29,250 nt of DNA from DATEJJ01 sp039649115. GTDB lineage: Bacteria > Actinomycetota > Actinomycetes > Mycobacteriales > Micromonosporaceae. The translations under genes and the position numbers were made by a program. Positions 21,371 to 29,250 of the stretch are shown piece after piece. Numbering within the stretch: position 1 is the first letter of the stretch; each line of letters begins with the position of its first letter. The notes beneath the pieces are model-generated. The model had not been told where the DNA came from, did not search any database, and saw nothing but the letters and a program-made list of their open reading frames with translations. The stretch is taken from positions 1-29,250 of the forward strand of contig JBBWZQ010000401.1 in NCBI GenBank assembly GCA_039649115.1, read 5' to 3'.

Positions 21371-22054
21371 ATGACTGATGTGGCTGCCGAGTCGACACCG
21401 GACCCGACCCCGACCTCCTTCGCAGGTTTCGGCTCGGCCGAGCGGTCCACCGTGGACACCGTGCGGGAGCGCACGGGCGAGGCGTGGGGGCAGGCCGGCG
21501 ACGCCGTGCACGAGGCCGCCGACGCGGTACAGGACGCCGCCGGCAAGGCGTACGAGGTGACCAGGGAGGCGGCCGGCAACCTCGCCACCCGGATCCGCAA
21601 CAACGCGACGCTGCCGGCGGCGCGCGGGCGCACCACCATCGCGAACGAGGTGGTCGAGAAGATCGCCGGGATCGCGGCCCGGGAGGTACCCGGCGTGTAC
21701 GACCTGGGTGGCGACGCGGCGCGGCTGATCTCGGCGGTACGCGAGCGGCTGCGGCTCGGCGAGGAGAGCGCGGCGCAGGGCGTCTCGGTCAAGCTCGAAG
21801 GCAAGCAGGCCGAGATCACCATCGTGATCGTGATCGAGTTCGGCTTCCAGGTCTTCTCGGTGACCGAGAAGGTGCGCGAGAAGGTCATCAGCTCGGTCGA
21901 GAACCTGCTCGGCCTCGATGTCACCGCGGTCGATGTCACCGTCGACGACGTGCACGTCGAGGACGAGGGGCCGCTGGGTGACGACGTGCAGCGCGCGGTC
22001 GGCTACAGCCCGGAGACCAAGGCGATCGTGGTGGGCGGGCCGCCGCAGAGCTGA
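21371..22054 (+). CDS. Asp23/Gls24 family envelope stress protein
   Basis: A 227-residue protein. Residues about 30-80 are an amphipathic, Ala-rich helix with an apolipoprotein-like 11-residue rhythm (EAWGQAGDAVHEAADAV). Residues about 88-205 are the Asp23 domain: GRTTIANEVVEKIAGIAAREVPGV, then the beta-rich GVSVKLEGKQAEITIVIVIEFG and the terminal VTAVDVTVDDVHVE. In Gram-positive bacteria Asp23 proteins associate with the membrane and matter for envelope homeostasis; the molecular role is not settled. ATG 21371 has GGGGAG before it. It stands alone between an 84-base gap and a long hairpin, beside an ABC efflux system that could also serve the envelope. Confidence 0.88.
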   Translation: MTDVAAESTPDPTPTSFAGFGSAERSTVDTVRERTGEAWGQAGDAVHEAADAVQDAAGKAYEVTREAAGNLATRIRNNATLPAARGRTTIANEVVEKIAGIAAREVPGVYDLGGDAARLISAVRERLRLGEESAAQGVSVKLEGKQAEITIVIVIEFGFQVFSVTEKVREKVISSVENLLGLDVTAVDVTVDDVHVEDEGPLGDDVQRAVGYSPETKAIVVGGPPQS

Positions 22055-22076
22055 TTCGCCGGCAATCGGGTGCAAC

Positions 22077-22131
22077 CAGATCAACAGCTCGTTGGTCCTT
22101 GAATGAGCCAGGACCGCGAGCTGTTGATCTG
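22077..22131. terminator. Long interrupted hairpin after the Asp23 gene
   Basis: Fifteen perfect pairs (22077-22091 with 22117-22131), a small internal loop, six more pairs (22094-22099 with 22110-22115) and a 10-base loop. It begins 22 bases after the TGA of the Asp23 gene and ends three bases before the ribosome binding site of the permease gene. It is AT-richer than its surroundings. It may be a terminator, or a copy of a dispersed palindromic repeat. Confidence 0.7.
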
Positions 22132-22146
22132 ACGGGGGAGGCGCCG

Positions 22147-25100
22147 TTGCTTGCGATCGCGCTGCGTGCGCTGCGGTCCCGCCGTAGCCAGACAGGCACG
22201 CTGCTGGCCATCGCGGTGCTGGTCGCGGCGGCCGCGTTCGCCGCGCCGCTGTTCGTCTTCGCCGCCGTGCAGACCGCCGCCGAGCGCGACGTGGCCGCGG
22301 CCCCGGCCGGGCAGCGCCTGCTGGCGGCGAGCGAGGATCTGCAGACCGCCGTCGGTCCGGCCGAACTGTCCCGGCGCCTGGCCGACCTGCGCCGGTACCC
22401 GGTGCTGCCCGGGTTCACCGAGATCGCCGGGTACCGGGTGCCCGGCACCGCGACGAACCAGCGCGGCGACCGGTCCACCAACTCGCCGATGGCCTACCGG
22501 GACGACCTGTGCGGGCACGTCTCCGTGCTGGGCACCTGCGCCGGTACTCCCGGCACCGCCCTGGTCAGCAGCCGTACCGCCGCCGGGCTCGGCATCGGCG
22601 TGGGCGACCGGGTGCAGGTGGTGACCGCCGGGCCGGACAAGCCCGTGAGCCTCGCGGTGGCCGGCGTGTACCGGCCCCGCGACCCGGCCGAACCGTACTG
22701 GCGTGCCAGCGGGCTGATCGCCGGTACCGCCACCGGCGCGGCGGTGCCGGGGTCGCAGTCCGTCGGTGCCGCGGACGCGGTGTTCGTGCCGCGGGACACC
22801 CTGGTCGGCTCCGGAGCCGCCAACGTCACGGTCATGCTCGACCTGGTCCTGCAGCCGTCCGCCCTGCGCGACCAGACCCCGGCCCAGGTCGCCGGCGCGG
22901 TGCTGCGCCGGTACGGGGTGCTGCGCGCCGACGGGTACCAGGCCGACAGCGACATCCCGACGCTGACCAACCACATCATCGACGACCAGCAACTGATCCT
23001 GGTCGCGGTGCCACTGGTGGCCGGGCAGCTGGTGGTGCTCGGCTGGTACGCGCTGTTCCTCGCGGTGACCGCCACCGCCGCCGCGCGCCGGCCGGACATC
23101 GGCCTGCTCAAGCTGCGCGGCCTGACCGGCCGCCGGGTCTGGGCGGTGATCGGTGGCCAGAACGCCATCCCGGTGCTGGCCGCCGCCCCGGTGGGCGCGG
23201 TGCTGGGCTGGCTGCTCGCCCGCGGGCTGGGTGGCCGGATCGCCAACGCGGGGCAGGCCCGCCAGGCATTGCTGATCGCCGCGGGCGCGGTGGCCGTCGC
23301 GCTTCTCGGCGGGATCCTGGCCGCGGCGCTGGCCGAGCGGGCCACGATGCGGGCGCCCGTGGCCGACCTGCTGCGCCGGATGCCGTCCCGGCGACGGGGT
23401 TGGCGCGCCGACCTGGTCGATCTCGCGCTGGTGGTGCTCGCCGTCGCGGGGGTGTACCAGGTGCACGCGAACGCGCACGGGCAGGTCGCCGGGCTCGTGG
23501 TTCTCGCGCCCGGGCTCTTCGCGCTGGCCGCCGGCCTGGTCGCCGCGCGCCTGCTGGTGCCGGTCGCGGCCCGGGCGGTGGGCGGGCAGCTGCGCGCCGG
23601 CCGGCTGCGCGGCGTGCTCACCGCCACCTATCTCGCCCGCAGGTCCGGGCTGGACCGGGTCTTCGCGCTGGTCGTCATCGCCGCGACGCTGGCCGGGTAC
23701 GCGGCCTGCGCGTGGGACACCGAGCGGGCCGCCCGGTCCCAGCGGGCGGCGCAGCAGGTGGGCGCCGACCGGGTGCTGAGCGTCCTGGCGAACACCCGCA
23801 CGGCGCTGCTGTCGGCGGTACGCGCGGCAGACCCCGGCGGCCGGTACGCCATGGCGGTGGCCCGTTCGCAGAGCGCGAGCGGCGGGCAGCAGATCCTGAC
23901 CGTGGACGCGACCCGGCTGGCCGCGGTCGCCCGGTGGGTCCCGGCGTACGGGCTGTCGGCGGACCAGGTGGCAAGCGCGCTTCGCCCGGCTGCGGGTCCC
24001 GTGGTCGTGGTTGGAGCGTCGGAGTTGAGGCTGGAGGTGAGGGCGGCGGCGCTGGGGAGCGATCCGGTCTTCGTCATGGCCAACCTGGTCGGCCCGGACG
24101 GGCAGCGGAGGTACGCGAACTTCGGTCCGGTGCGGGCCGGCCCGCACGCCTACGCCGCGACGGTACCGGCCTGCTCGGCCGCGCCCGGCTGCCGGCTGTC
24201 CAGTTTCCAGCTCAGCAAGGGCATCACCACCGGCGGCGCCGCGCTCGGGCCACCGGACCCCGGTCCGCAGCTCGTCATCCAGCAGCTGGACGCGGGCGGC
24301 GCGGTGCTGCTGCCGGCGGCCCAGCTGCGCGACCGGGCCCGCTGGCGGCCCACGACCAACCCGCAGCTCACCGGGCCGATCCTGGCCAGCGCACCGGACG
24401 GGCTCGCGCTCGGCCCGCCGCAGACCAAGGTCACCGCCGGGCAGGGCATCAGCGGCAAGGTGTACCTGATGGACGCGCCGGCCGCGCTCCCGCTGGTCAC
24501 CGCGGGCTCGGTCACGACCGGGGCCCTGGTGGGGATACCGCAGCTGGACCCGTTCGGCACCGCGCCGGTGCCGGTACAGGTCGCCGGGCACGTCACCGCG
24601 CTGCCCCGGCTGGGTGGCACGGGCGCGCTGGCCGACCTGGAGTACGCCGACCGGCTGACCGATGACGGGGGCGGCGCCGACGACCTGCAGGTCTGGCTCG
24701 CGCCGGGCGCTGCGGCCAGCCTGCTCGGCCGGTTGCGCGCGGCCGGCCTGACGATCGTCGGCGAGCAGCGCGCGGCCGACGCGGGTGCGCAGGTCGACGC
24801 GCAGGGTCCGGTGGTGGCGCTGCGGTTCCAGGTGGTCGCCGCCGTGCTCGGGCTGCTGCTGGCCGCCGGCAGCCTGGTGCTGATGGCGACGGTCGACCGC
24901 GGTCCGCGGACCGAGGAGCTGACCGCGCTGCGCGGGCAGGGCGTGTCCGCCCGGGATGTGCGGGCGGTGGCCCTGTCCGGCTATGCGCTGCTGGCCGGCG
25001 CGGGTGCGCTGGTCGGCGCGCTGGCCGCGGTCGCCGACCGGCTGCTGACCGGCGGCGCGCTGCCGCTGTTCGGCGACGGCTGGGCGGTACTGGCACCGCC

Positions 25101-25275
25101 GCCGGCACTGCGCGCGGGCGCGCTGCTGCTGGCGCTCGCCGCCACGGTCGTCGTGTTCGGTGCGGCGAGCGCGGTCGCCGCGTACGAGCTGATGTACGCG
25201 GTCCGCCGGGCCGGCGCGGCCGGCGCCGGGGTACGGCGGCGGGCGAGCCACCGGCGGACCGGGGCGGCCCGGTGA
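22147..25275 (+). CDS. Large FtsX-type ABC transporter permease 1
   Basis: A protein of about 1042 residues with around ten predicted membrane helices: one at the N-terminus (about 15-42), a group in the middle (roughly 285-530) and three at the C-terminus (roughly 900-1040). Two large extracytoplasmic domains lie between them. This doubled FtsX/MacB-like layout is typical of actinobacterial permeases of the LolC/MacB superfamily. I chose TTG 22147 because GGGGGAGG stands five bases before it and the product begins with a typical MLAIALRALRSRRSQTGT. An in-frame TTG at 22099 would lie inside the hairpin. It overlaps permease 2 by a GTGA and is paralogous to it (both carry LEYADR(L/M) and a C-terminal LR-x-QG motif). 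The substrate is unknown. Confidence 0.86.
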   Translation: MLAIALRALRSRRSQTGTLLAIAVLVAAAAFAAPLFVFAAVQTAAERDVAAAPAGQRLLAASEDLQTAVGPAELSRRLADLRRYPVLPGFTEIAGYRVPGTATNQRGDRSTNSPMAYRDDLCGHVSVLGTCAGTPGTALVSSRTAAGLGIGVGDRVQVVTAGPDKPVSLAVAGVYRPRDPAEPYWRASGLIAGTATGAAVPGSQSVGAADAVFVPRDTLVGSGAANVTVMLDLVLQPSALRDQTPAQVAGAVLRRYGVLRADGYQADSDIPTLTNHIIDDQQLILVAVPLVAGQLVVLGWYALFLAVTATAAARRPDIGLLKLRGLTGRRVWAVIGGQNAIPVLAAAPVGAVLGWLLARGLGGRIANAGQARQALLIAAGAVAVALLGGILAAALAERATMRAPVADLLRRMPSRRRGWRADLVDLALVVLAVAGVYQVHANAHGQVAGLVVLAPGLFALAAGLVAARLLVPVAARAVGGQLRAGRLRGVLTATYLARRSGLDRVFALVVIAATLAGYAACAWDTERAARSQRAAQQVGADRVLSVLANTRTALLSAVRAADPGGRYAMAVARSQSASGGQQILTVDATRLAAVARWVPAYGLSADQVASALRPAAGPVVVVGASELRLEVRAAALGSDPVFVMANLVGPDGQRRYANFGPVRAGPHAYAATVPACSAAPGCRLSSFQLSKGITTGGAALGPPDPGPQLVIQQLDAGGAVLLPAAQLRDRARWRPTTNPQLTGPILASAPDGLALGPPQTKVTAGQGISGKVYLMDAPAALPLVTAGSVTTGALVGIPQLDPFGTAPVPVQVAGHVTALPRLGGTGALADLEYADRLTDDGGGADDLQVWLAPGAAASLLGRLRAAGLTIVGEQRAADAGAQVDAQGPVVALRFQVVAAVLGLLLAAGSLVLMATVDRGPRTEELTALRGQGVSARDVRAVALSGYALLAGAGALVGALAAVADRLLTGGALPLFGDGWAVLAPPPALRAGALLLALAATVVVFGAASAVAAYELMYAVRRAGAAGAGVRRRASHRRTGAAR

Positions 25276-28259
25276 TCGGGCTGGTGTTCGCCGCGCTGCG
25301 CTCCCGGCCGGCGCAGGCGCTGACCGTCGCGCTGCTCGCGGCGTTCGTGACCGCGTCCGCCGTCGGCGTGCCGGTGTTCCTGGCCGCGGCGGACCGCGCC
25401 GTGATCGGCAACGAGTGGGCCGCGGCGTCCATGGCGGAGCGGACCGTCCGGGCGTCGTCCACTGTGGACCTCAGTGGCGAGCGGGACCGGTCGTTCGAGT
25501 CGACGGTGCCGGCCCGGCTGTCCGGTGGCGGGTTCACGCGGGTCTTCGCGGCGGAGGCCGACGTGAACATCACGGGCAACGGCGCGGTCGCCAATCCCCG
25601 GTTCGTGTTCCGCGAGGACGTGTGCGCGCACCTGGCACTGCTGTCCGGCCGCTGCCCCGCGGGCAGCGGCGAGGTGCTGGTCGGCCAGGGCTTCGCCCGG
25701 CTGCTCGGCCTGGGGGTCGGCCAGGCGGTGCGGATCCAGCACGCGATCCCGCTGCCGCCACCGCCGCCGCCAGCGCCGCCACAGGCCGAAGGGCTGGGAC
25801 CCAACCCGGCGCAGCCGCCGATGACGGTCTCGGTGGTGGGCGTCTTCCGGGTGCCCGACCCGGGCGCGGCCTACTGGGCGATGCAGTCCTACTTCGACGC
25901 GAACAGCCTCCGCAACGCCGCCGAGCCGGTCTTCACGACGCGGGGCACGCTGGAGGCGCTGGGCCACTCCCGGGAGCGCCAGTACGTCGACGCGCTGCTG
26001 GACCGCTCGGCCCTGCGCGCCGACCGGCTGGCCGCGCTGCGCGCCACGATCGCCACCCGGCAGGGCGAGCAGGACGGCGGGGCGCAGACCACCTCGGGGA
26101 TACCCGCGCTGCTGGACCGCATCGACCGGGACCGCACCACGATGCGCCAGGTGGTACCGCTGGCCGCGGTACCGCTGTTCGGGCTGGGCTGGTTCCTGCT
26201 CTACTTCGCCGTCACGTACTCGGCCGGCGAGCGGCGCGGCGAGATCGGCGTGGTCAAGCTGCGCGGCACCGGCCGGATCCGGCGCTGGGGGCTGGCGCTG
26301 GGCGACAGCGCGCTCGCGGTCCTGGCCGGATCCGGGCTGGGTGCGCTGGCCGGCGCCGTCGCCGGCGGCGGGCAGATCTGGCGGTACGCCCTGCCGGCGC
26401 TCGCCGGTGGCCTGGTCGCGGTGGTCCTGGCCGGCCGCCGCACGTTCGCCGGTCCGGTCGTGGACCTGCTGCGCCAGGTACCGGCCCGCTCGGCCCGGTG
26501 GCAGGCCGCCACGGTCGAGGGGGTACTGGTCGCCCTCGCGGTGGCCGCCGTGCTGACGCTGCGGTCCTCGACGGGCACCCTGACCGGCCTCACGCTGTTC
26601 GCGCCCGGCCTGGTCGTGCTCGCCGTGGCCCTGCTCGTGGCCCGGCTGGTGGTACCGGCCGCCGCGGCGTCGGGCAACCGGGCCCTGCGCCGCGGCCGGC
26701 TGGCCCGGGGCCTCGGCGCGCTGCAACTGGCCCGCCGCCCGGGTACCGCCCGGCTGCTCACCGTGCTCGTGGTGGCCCTGGCCGAGCTGATCTTCGCGAC
26801 CGGAGCGGCCGACGTGGCGGCGCAGGCCCGTACCGAGCGGGTCAGCGTGACGCTGGGCGCGCCCCGGGTGCTGTCCGTGGCACCGGTACCGGCGGCCGGG
26901 TTGCTCGGCGCGGTGCGCCGGGTCGACCCGCAGGGCCGGTACGCGATGGCGGTCAGCACGGTGCCCCCCGCGAGCGACGGCGATCCGCCCCTGCTCGCGG
27001 TCGACGCGTCCCGGCTGCCCCAGGTGGCGAGCTGGTGGCCGGAGTTCGGCCCGCTCTCCGCCGCCCGGGTGGCCGCCCGGCTGCGCCCGCCGCCGTCACC
27101 CGCGCCGGTGCTGATCCACGGCCAGGAGATCGTGCTGGACCTGACCGTGGAGCGGCTCGACCCGGCGGCCGGGCTGCACCTGTTCGCCGACGTCATCACG
27201 GTGGACGACTCGTTCAGCCAGCTCGCCGACTTCGGTGCGCTGCGCGCCGGCCGGCACCGGTACGAGGCGGTGATGACGCGGTGCCTGTACGTCTGCCGGC
27301 TGACCGGGTTCCAGCTGGCCTCGGCGAGCGGGGTGGCGGCCGGGCTCTCGCTGCTCCTGCACGGGCTGACCGAGGGCGTGCGGTCCACCCCGCTGGATGC
27401 GGGCTTCACCCGGCCGGGCCGGTGGCGCACGCCGCAGGTGCGCGGGGACGACCCGGCCGCCCGGCTCGGTGCCGGGCCGGACGGGCTGGCGGTTCGCCTG
27501 AGCGGTCCGGCGACGGTCGCGAACAGCCGGATCGTTCCGGTCGACACCCCGTACCCGCTGCCCGTCGTGTCCACCGCGCCGCTGCCCCGGGGCACCCTCG
27601 GCGGTGCCGGGCTGCCGGTTGTCCGGGCCGGCAGCGCGGCGGTACTGCCGAGCCTCGGACGCTCGGGCGCCATGGTGGACCTGGAGTACGCCGACCGCAT
27701 GGCGTCCAGCACCGAGGACGCGAGCAGCGCCGCGGTGTGGCTGTCGGCCAGCGCGCCCGCAGACATCGAGCGCCGGCTGGCGGCGGCCGGGCTGACGGTC
27801 ACCGGCTCCCGCACCATCGCCGCCGACGTGCGGTACCTGCGCGGGCAGGGTCCCGGCGCCGGGCTGCGGTACCACCTGCTCGCCGGCCTGCTCGGGATGC
27901 TGCTGGCGGTCGGCGGGCTGGCGCTGGTCGCGGCGGTGGACCGGCGCCGCGGTCCGGAGCTGTGGACGCTGCGGGCGCAGGGGCTGCCGGCCCGTACCAT
28001 CGCGCGTGCCAACCGGTTCGCGTATGCGACCCTGGTGGTCGCCGCGGTCCTGCTCGCGCCGGTCGCGGCGGCGGCCGCGTGGTGGGCCACCGGCGCGCAG
28101 GTGCCGATCTTCGCCGACGGGCGTACCGTCGTGCCACCGCCCGCGTGGCCGGGTCTCCTGCCGGTGCTCTGGCCGTGGCTGCTGGCCGGCGCGCTGCTGC
28201 TGGTCGCGGCGAGCGTCATCACCTCAGGCAGGATCTCGCCCCGGAGGAGACGATCATGA
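25272..28259 (+). CDS. Large FtsX-type ABC transporter permease 2
   Basis: A 995-residue paralogue of the gene before it, with the same plan: N-terminal helix (about 12-38), a large outer domain, a central group of helices (about 295-500), a second outer domain and three C-terminal helices (about 870-985). A proline run followed by a Pro/Gly-rich linker (about residues 158-182) sits in the first outer domain and is absent from permease 1. GTG 25272 overlaps the upstream stop, and the TGA at 28257-28259 overlaps the ATG of the ATPase gene, so permease 1, permease 2 and ATPase are translationally coupled. They probably form one heteromeric exporter or mechanotransmission complex in the cytoplasmic membrane. 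Confidence 0.88.
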   Translation: MIGLVFAALRSRPAQALTVALLAAFVTASAVGVPVFLAAADRAVIGNEWAAASMAERTVRASSTVDLSGERDRSFESTVPARLSGGGFTRVFAAEADVNITGNGAVANPRFVFREDVCAHLALLSGRCPAGSGEVLVGQGFARLLGLGVGQAVRIQHAIPLPPPPPPAPPQAEGLGPNPAQPPMTVSVVGVFRVPDPGAAYWAMQSYFDANSLRNAAEPVFTTRGTLEALGHSRERQYVDALLDRSALRADRLAALRATIATRQGEQDGGAQTTSGIPALLDRIDRDRTTMRQVVPLAAVPLFGLGWFLLYFAVTYSAGERRGEIGVVKLRGTGRIRRWGLALGDSALAVLAGSGLGALAGAVAGGGQIWRYALPALAGGLVAVVLAGRRTFAGPVVDLLRQVPARSARWQAATVEGVLVALAVAAVLTLRSSTGTLTGLTLFAPGLVVLAVALLVARLVVPAAAASGNRALRRGRLARGLGALQLARRPGTARLLTVLVVALAELIFATGAADVAAQARTERVSVTLGAPRVLSVAPVPAAGLLGAVRRVDPQGRYAMAVSTVPPASDGDPPLLAVDASRLPQVASWWPEFGPLSAARVAARLRPPPSPAPVLIHGQEIVLDLTVERLDPAAGLHLFADVITVDDSFSQLADFGALRAGRHRYEAVMTRCLYVCRLTGFQLASASGVAAGLSLLLHGLTEGVRSTPLDAGFTRPGRWRTPQVRGDDPAARLGAGPDGLAVRLSGPATVANSRIVPVDTPYPLPVVSTAPLPRGTLGGAGLPVVRAGSAAVLPSLGRSGAMVDLEYADRMASSTEDASSAAVWLSASAPADIERRLAAAGLTVTGSRTIAADVRYLRGQGPGAGLRYHLLAGLLGMLLAVGGLALVAAVDRRRGPELWTLRAQGLPARTIARANRFAYATLVVAAVLLAPVAAAAAWWATGAQVPIFADGRTVVPPPAWPGLLPVLWPWLLAGALLLVAASVITSGRISPRRRRS

Positions 28260-29080
28260 GTGGACTGGCGGTGGCCTGCCGGCGGGTGGTGCACATCTAC
28301 CGTGCCGAGGCCGGTGACGTGGTCGCCCTGGCCGGGGTGGACCTGTCGATCAGCCCGGGCGAGATGCTGGCGCTCGTGGGCCCGTCCGGATCCGGGAAGT
28401 CCACGCTCGTGGCGCTGCTGGCCGGGCTCATGCGACCGTCGGCCGGGCGGGTGCACATCGGCTCGTACGACATGGGCAAGCTGTCCGAGGCGGAGATCTC
28501 CCGGCTGCGGGGCACCGAGATCGGGGTCGTGCTGCAGGGCGCGATCCGCAACCTGCTCGGATACGCGAACCTGCACCGCAACATCTGGCTGGCGCAGCGG
28601 CGCGCGGCCGGCACCGAGGGCATCACGCTGGACGATCCGGACCGGATCCTCGATCTCGTCGGGCTGCCCGGGCTGGGCCGGGCGCTGGTCGAGCAGTTGC
28701 CGCCGGGCGCCCGGCAGCGGGCCGCGCTCGCGGTCGGCATCGCCGCCTCACCCGGGCTGTTGCTGGTGGACGAGCCGACCTCGCAGCTGGACAGCCGGGG
28801 TCGGGACGAGGTGCTGACCGCGCTGGAGACGGTCAACGCGGAGCGGGGTACCACGATCGTGGTGGTCACGCACGACGCGCAGGTGGGTGCGCGGCTGGGC
28901 CGGGCGGTGACCATCCGGGACGGGCGGGTGGGCGCGGAGGGCCGCGGTGGCGAGGACTTCGCCGTGGTCGCCGGCGACGGTACGGTCCAGCTCCCGCCGG
29001 ACGTGCTGGGCTCGTTCCCGCCGGGCACGCTGTTCGCGGTCGACAACGAGAACGGCACCGTCACCCTCCAGCCCCGCTGA
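28256..29080 (+). CDS. ABC transporter ATP-binding protein with degenerate signature and C-terminal extension
   Basis: A 274-residue ATPase: Walker A GPSGSGKST (42-50), Q-loop VLQG (91-94), Walker B LLLVDEPTSQLD (168-179) and switch His H206 in VVTHD are intact. At the signature position it reads QLPPGARQR (147-155) and not LSGGQ-x-QR, so the composite ATP site made with this motif may be weak. After about residue 222 an extra segment follows; residues 236-274 (VVAGDGTVQLPPDV, PPGTLFAVDNENGTVTL) resemble an AbrB/SpoVT-type swapped beta-hairpin. GGAGGAGA precedes ATG 28256, which overlaps the permease stop in ATGA. It is the dedicated partner of the two permeases, possibly dimerising with the ATPase encoded at 20642. 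Confidence 0.9.
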   Translation: MSGLAVACRRVVHIYRAEAGDVVALAGVDLSISPGEMLALVGPSGSGKSTLVALLAGLMRPSAGRVHIGSYDMGKLSEAEISRLRGTEIGVVLQGAIRNLLGYANLHRNIWLAQRRAAGTEGITLDDPDRILDLVGLPGLGRALVEQLPPGARQRAALAVGIAASPGLLLVDEPTSQLDSRGRDEVLTALETVNAERGTTIVVVTHDAQVGARLGRAVTIRDGRVGAEGRGGEDFAVVAGDGTVQLPPDVLGSFPPGTLFAVDNENGTVTLQPR

Positions 29081-29119
29081 ACTAGGGGGCGGGCGGGCGG
29101 CGTGCCAGACTAGGTAACC

Positions 29120-29250
29120 ATGAGCGAGCGTACCGATCCCCGTACCACCTCCTCGATCTTCACCCGGGGGGCCGTGGATCTGAGCGCGCTGCGCGCCCAG
29201 CCGCAGCAGGCGCCTCCCGCGCAATCCGACCCAGCGCAGCCCGGCCCCGC
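29120..29250 (+). CDS. Start of a thioredoxin-domain/YbbN-like protein, cut off by the window edge
   Basis: An ATG at 29120 opens a frame that runs to the window end (43 codons). The product starts hydrophilic and contains SSIFTRGAVDLSALRAQ, then a Gln/Pro/Ala-rich stretch. From memory, FTRGAVDL(S/G)AL followed by a Pro/Ala linker is typical of the N-terminus of actinobacterial YbbN-like thioredoxin/TPR proteins. The thioredoxin fold itself would lie outside the window. The gap to the previous gene is 39 bases, with no clear Shine-Dalgarno. Confidence 0.5.
   Translation, partial: MSERTDPRTTSSIFTRGAVDLSALRAQPQQAPPAQSDPAQPGP

Noticed and set aside
22077..22131. Terminal inverted repeats of an insertion sequence
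   Set aside because: The arms are only 25 bases apart and no transposase or target duplication is present; a terminator or small palindromic repeat fits better.
22099..22146. TTG 22099 as start of permease 1
   Set aside because: It lies inside a stable hairpin without ribosome binding site, whereas TTG 22147 follows GGGGGAGG.
22081..25251. A 1056-codon open frame on the minus strand opposite permease 1
   Set aside because: It is an Arg/Gly/Pro/Gln-rich shadow frame arising from high GC. The plus-strand frame has membrane helices, family motifs and coupled start/stop signals.
25415..28255. A long plus-strand open frame continuous with the second ATPase, suggesting a permease-ATPase fusion
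   Set aside because: The part before 28256 is a shadow of permease 2 in another frame with Arg/Gly-rich composition. ATG 28256 has a strong ribosome binding site and ATGA overlap.

Overview
The window is chromosomal DNA from a very GC-rich actinobacterium (strong G/C third-position bias, GTG/TTG starts, leaderless-looking promoters). A FilP/Scy-type coiled-coil pair beside methylmalonyl-CoA epimerase and a thiolase, plus an actinobacterial NucS, suggests a filamentous or sporulating lineage, perhaps Micromonosporaceae. The species cannot be fixed from this sequence. Nothing looks like a phage, transposon, CRISPR array or RNA gene. Genes are packed tightly; the largest gaps are 3062-3285 and 7929-8211, both described below.

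Layout. 1-1737: 3' part of an ethylmalonyl-CoA mutase (MeaA/Ecm), overlapping a convergent DUF4126 membrane protein (1679-2359). 2396-3061: mismatch-specific endonuclease NucS, divergent from DUF4126. 3286-5682: sedolisin (S53) peptidase, then an SGNH/GDSL lipoprotein. 5672-7928, minus strand: an SDR and an aldehyde dehydrogenase. 8212-9867: secreted GH5 endoglucanase with CBM2, ending in a strong hairpin. 9963-12762: two-domain 3-hydroxyacyl-CoA dehydrogenase, a small Cys/His protein and an alpha/beta hydrolase. 12748-15904, minus strand: two DivIVA-like coiled-coil cytoskeletal proteins. 16071-17993, minus strand: crotonyl-CoA carboxylase/reductase (ccr) and methylmalonyl-CoA epimerase (mce). 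18044-21286: acetyl-CoA acetyltransferase, an Imm10-like small protein, MeaB and an ABC ATPase. 21371-22054: Asp23-family protein with a long hairpin behind it. 22147-29080: two tandem giant FtsX-type permeases and a second ABC ATPase with an unusual signature motif and C-terminal extension. 29120-end: start of a thioredoxin/YbbN-like gene.

How the genes fit together. Acetyl-CoA acetyltransferase, 3-hydroxybutyryl-CoA dehydrogenase, Ccr, epimerase, Ecm and the mutase chaperone MeaB are enzymes of the ethylmalonyl-CoA pathway (acetyl-CoA assimilation and supply of C4/C5 acyl-CoA extender units). The crotonase, methylsuccinyl-CoA dehydrogenase, mesaconyl-CoA hydratase and malyl-CoA lyase steps are not in the window; some may lie left of position 1. 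A shared palindromic element, TTA(C/G)-N6-(G/C)TA(G/A), lies just before ccr, before the 3-hydroxyacyl-CoA dehydrogenase, in the mce/thiolase divergent promoter and before the aldehyde dehydrogenase. It looks like the operator of one unidentified, probably TetR-type, regulator. Other notable points are short tandem duplications at several gene borders (two of which create coupling mini-ORFs), three of three convergent gene pairs overlapping at their 3' ends, and a likely NADP-type second domain in the fused dehydrogenase.
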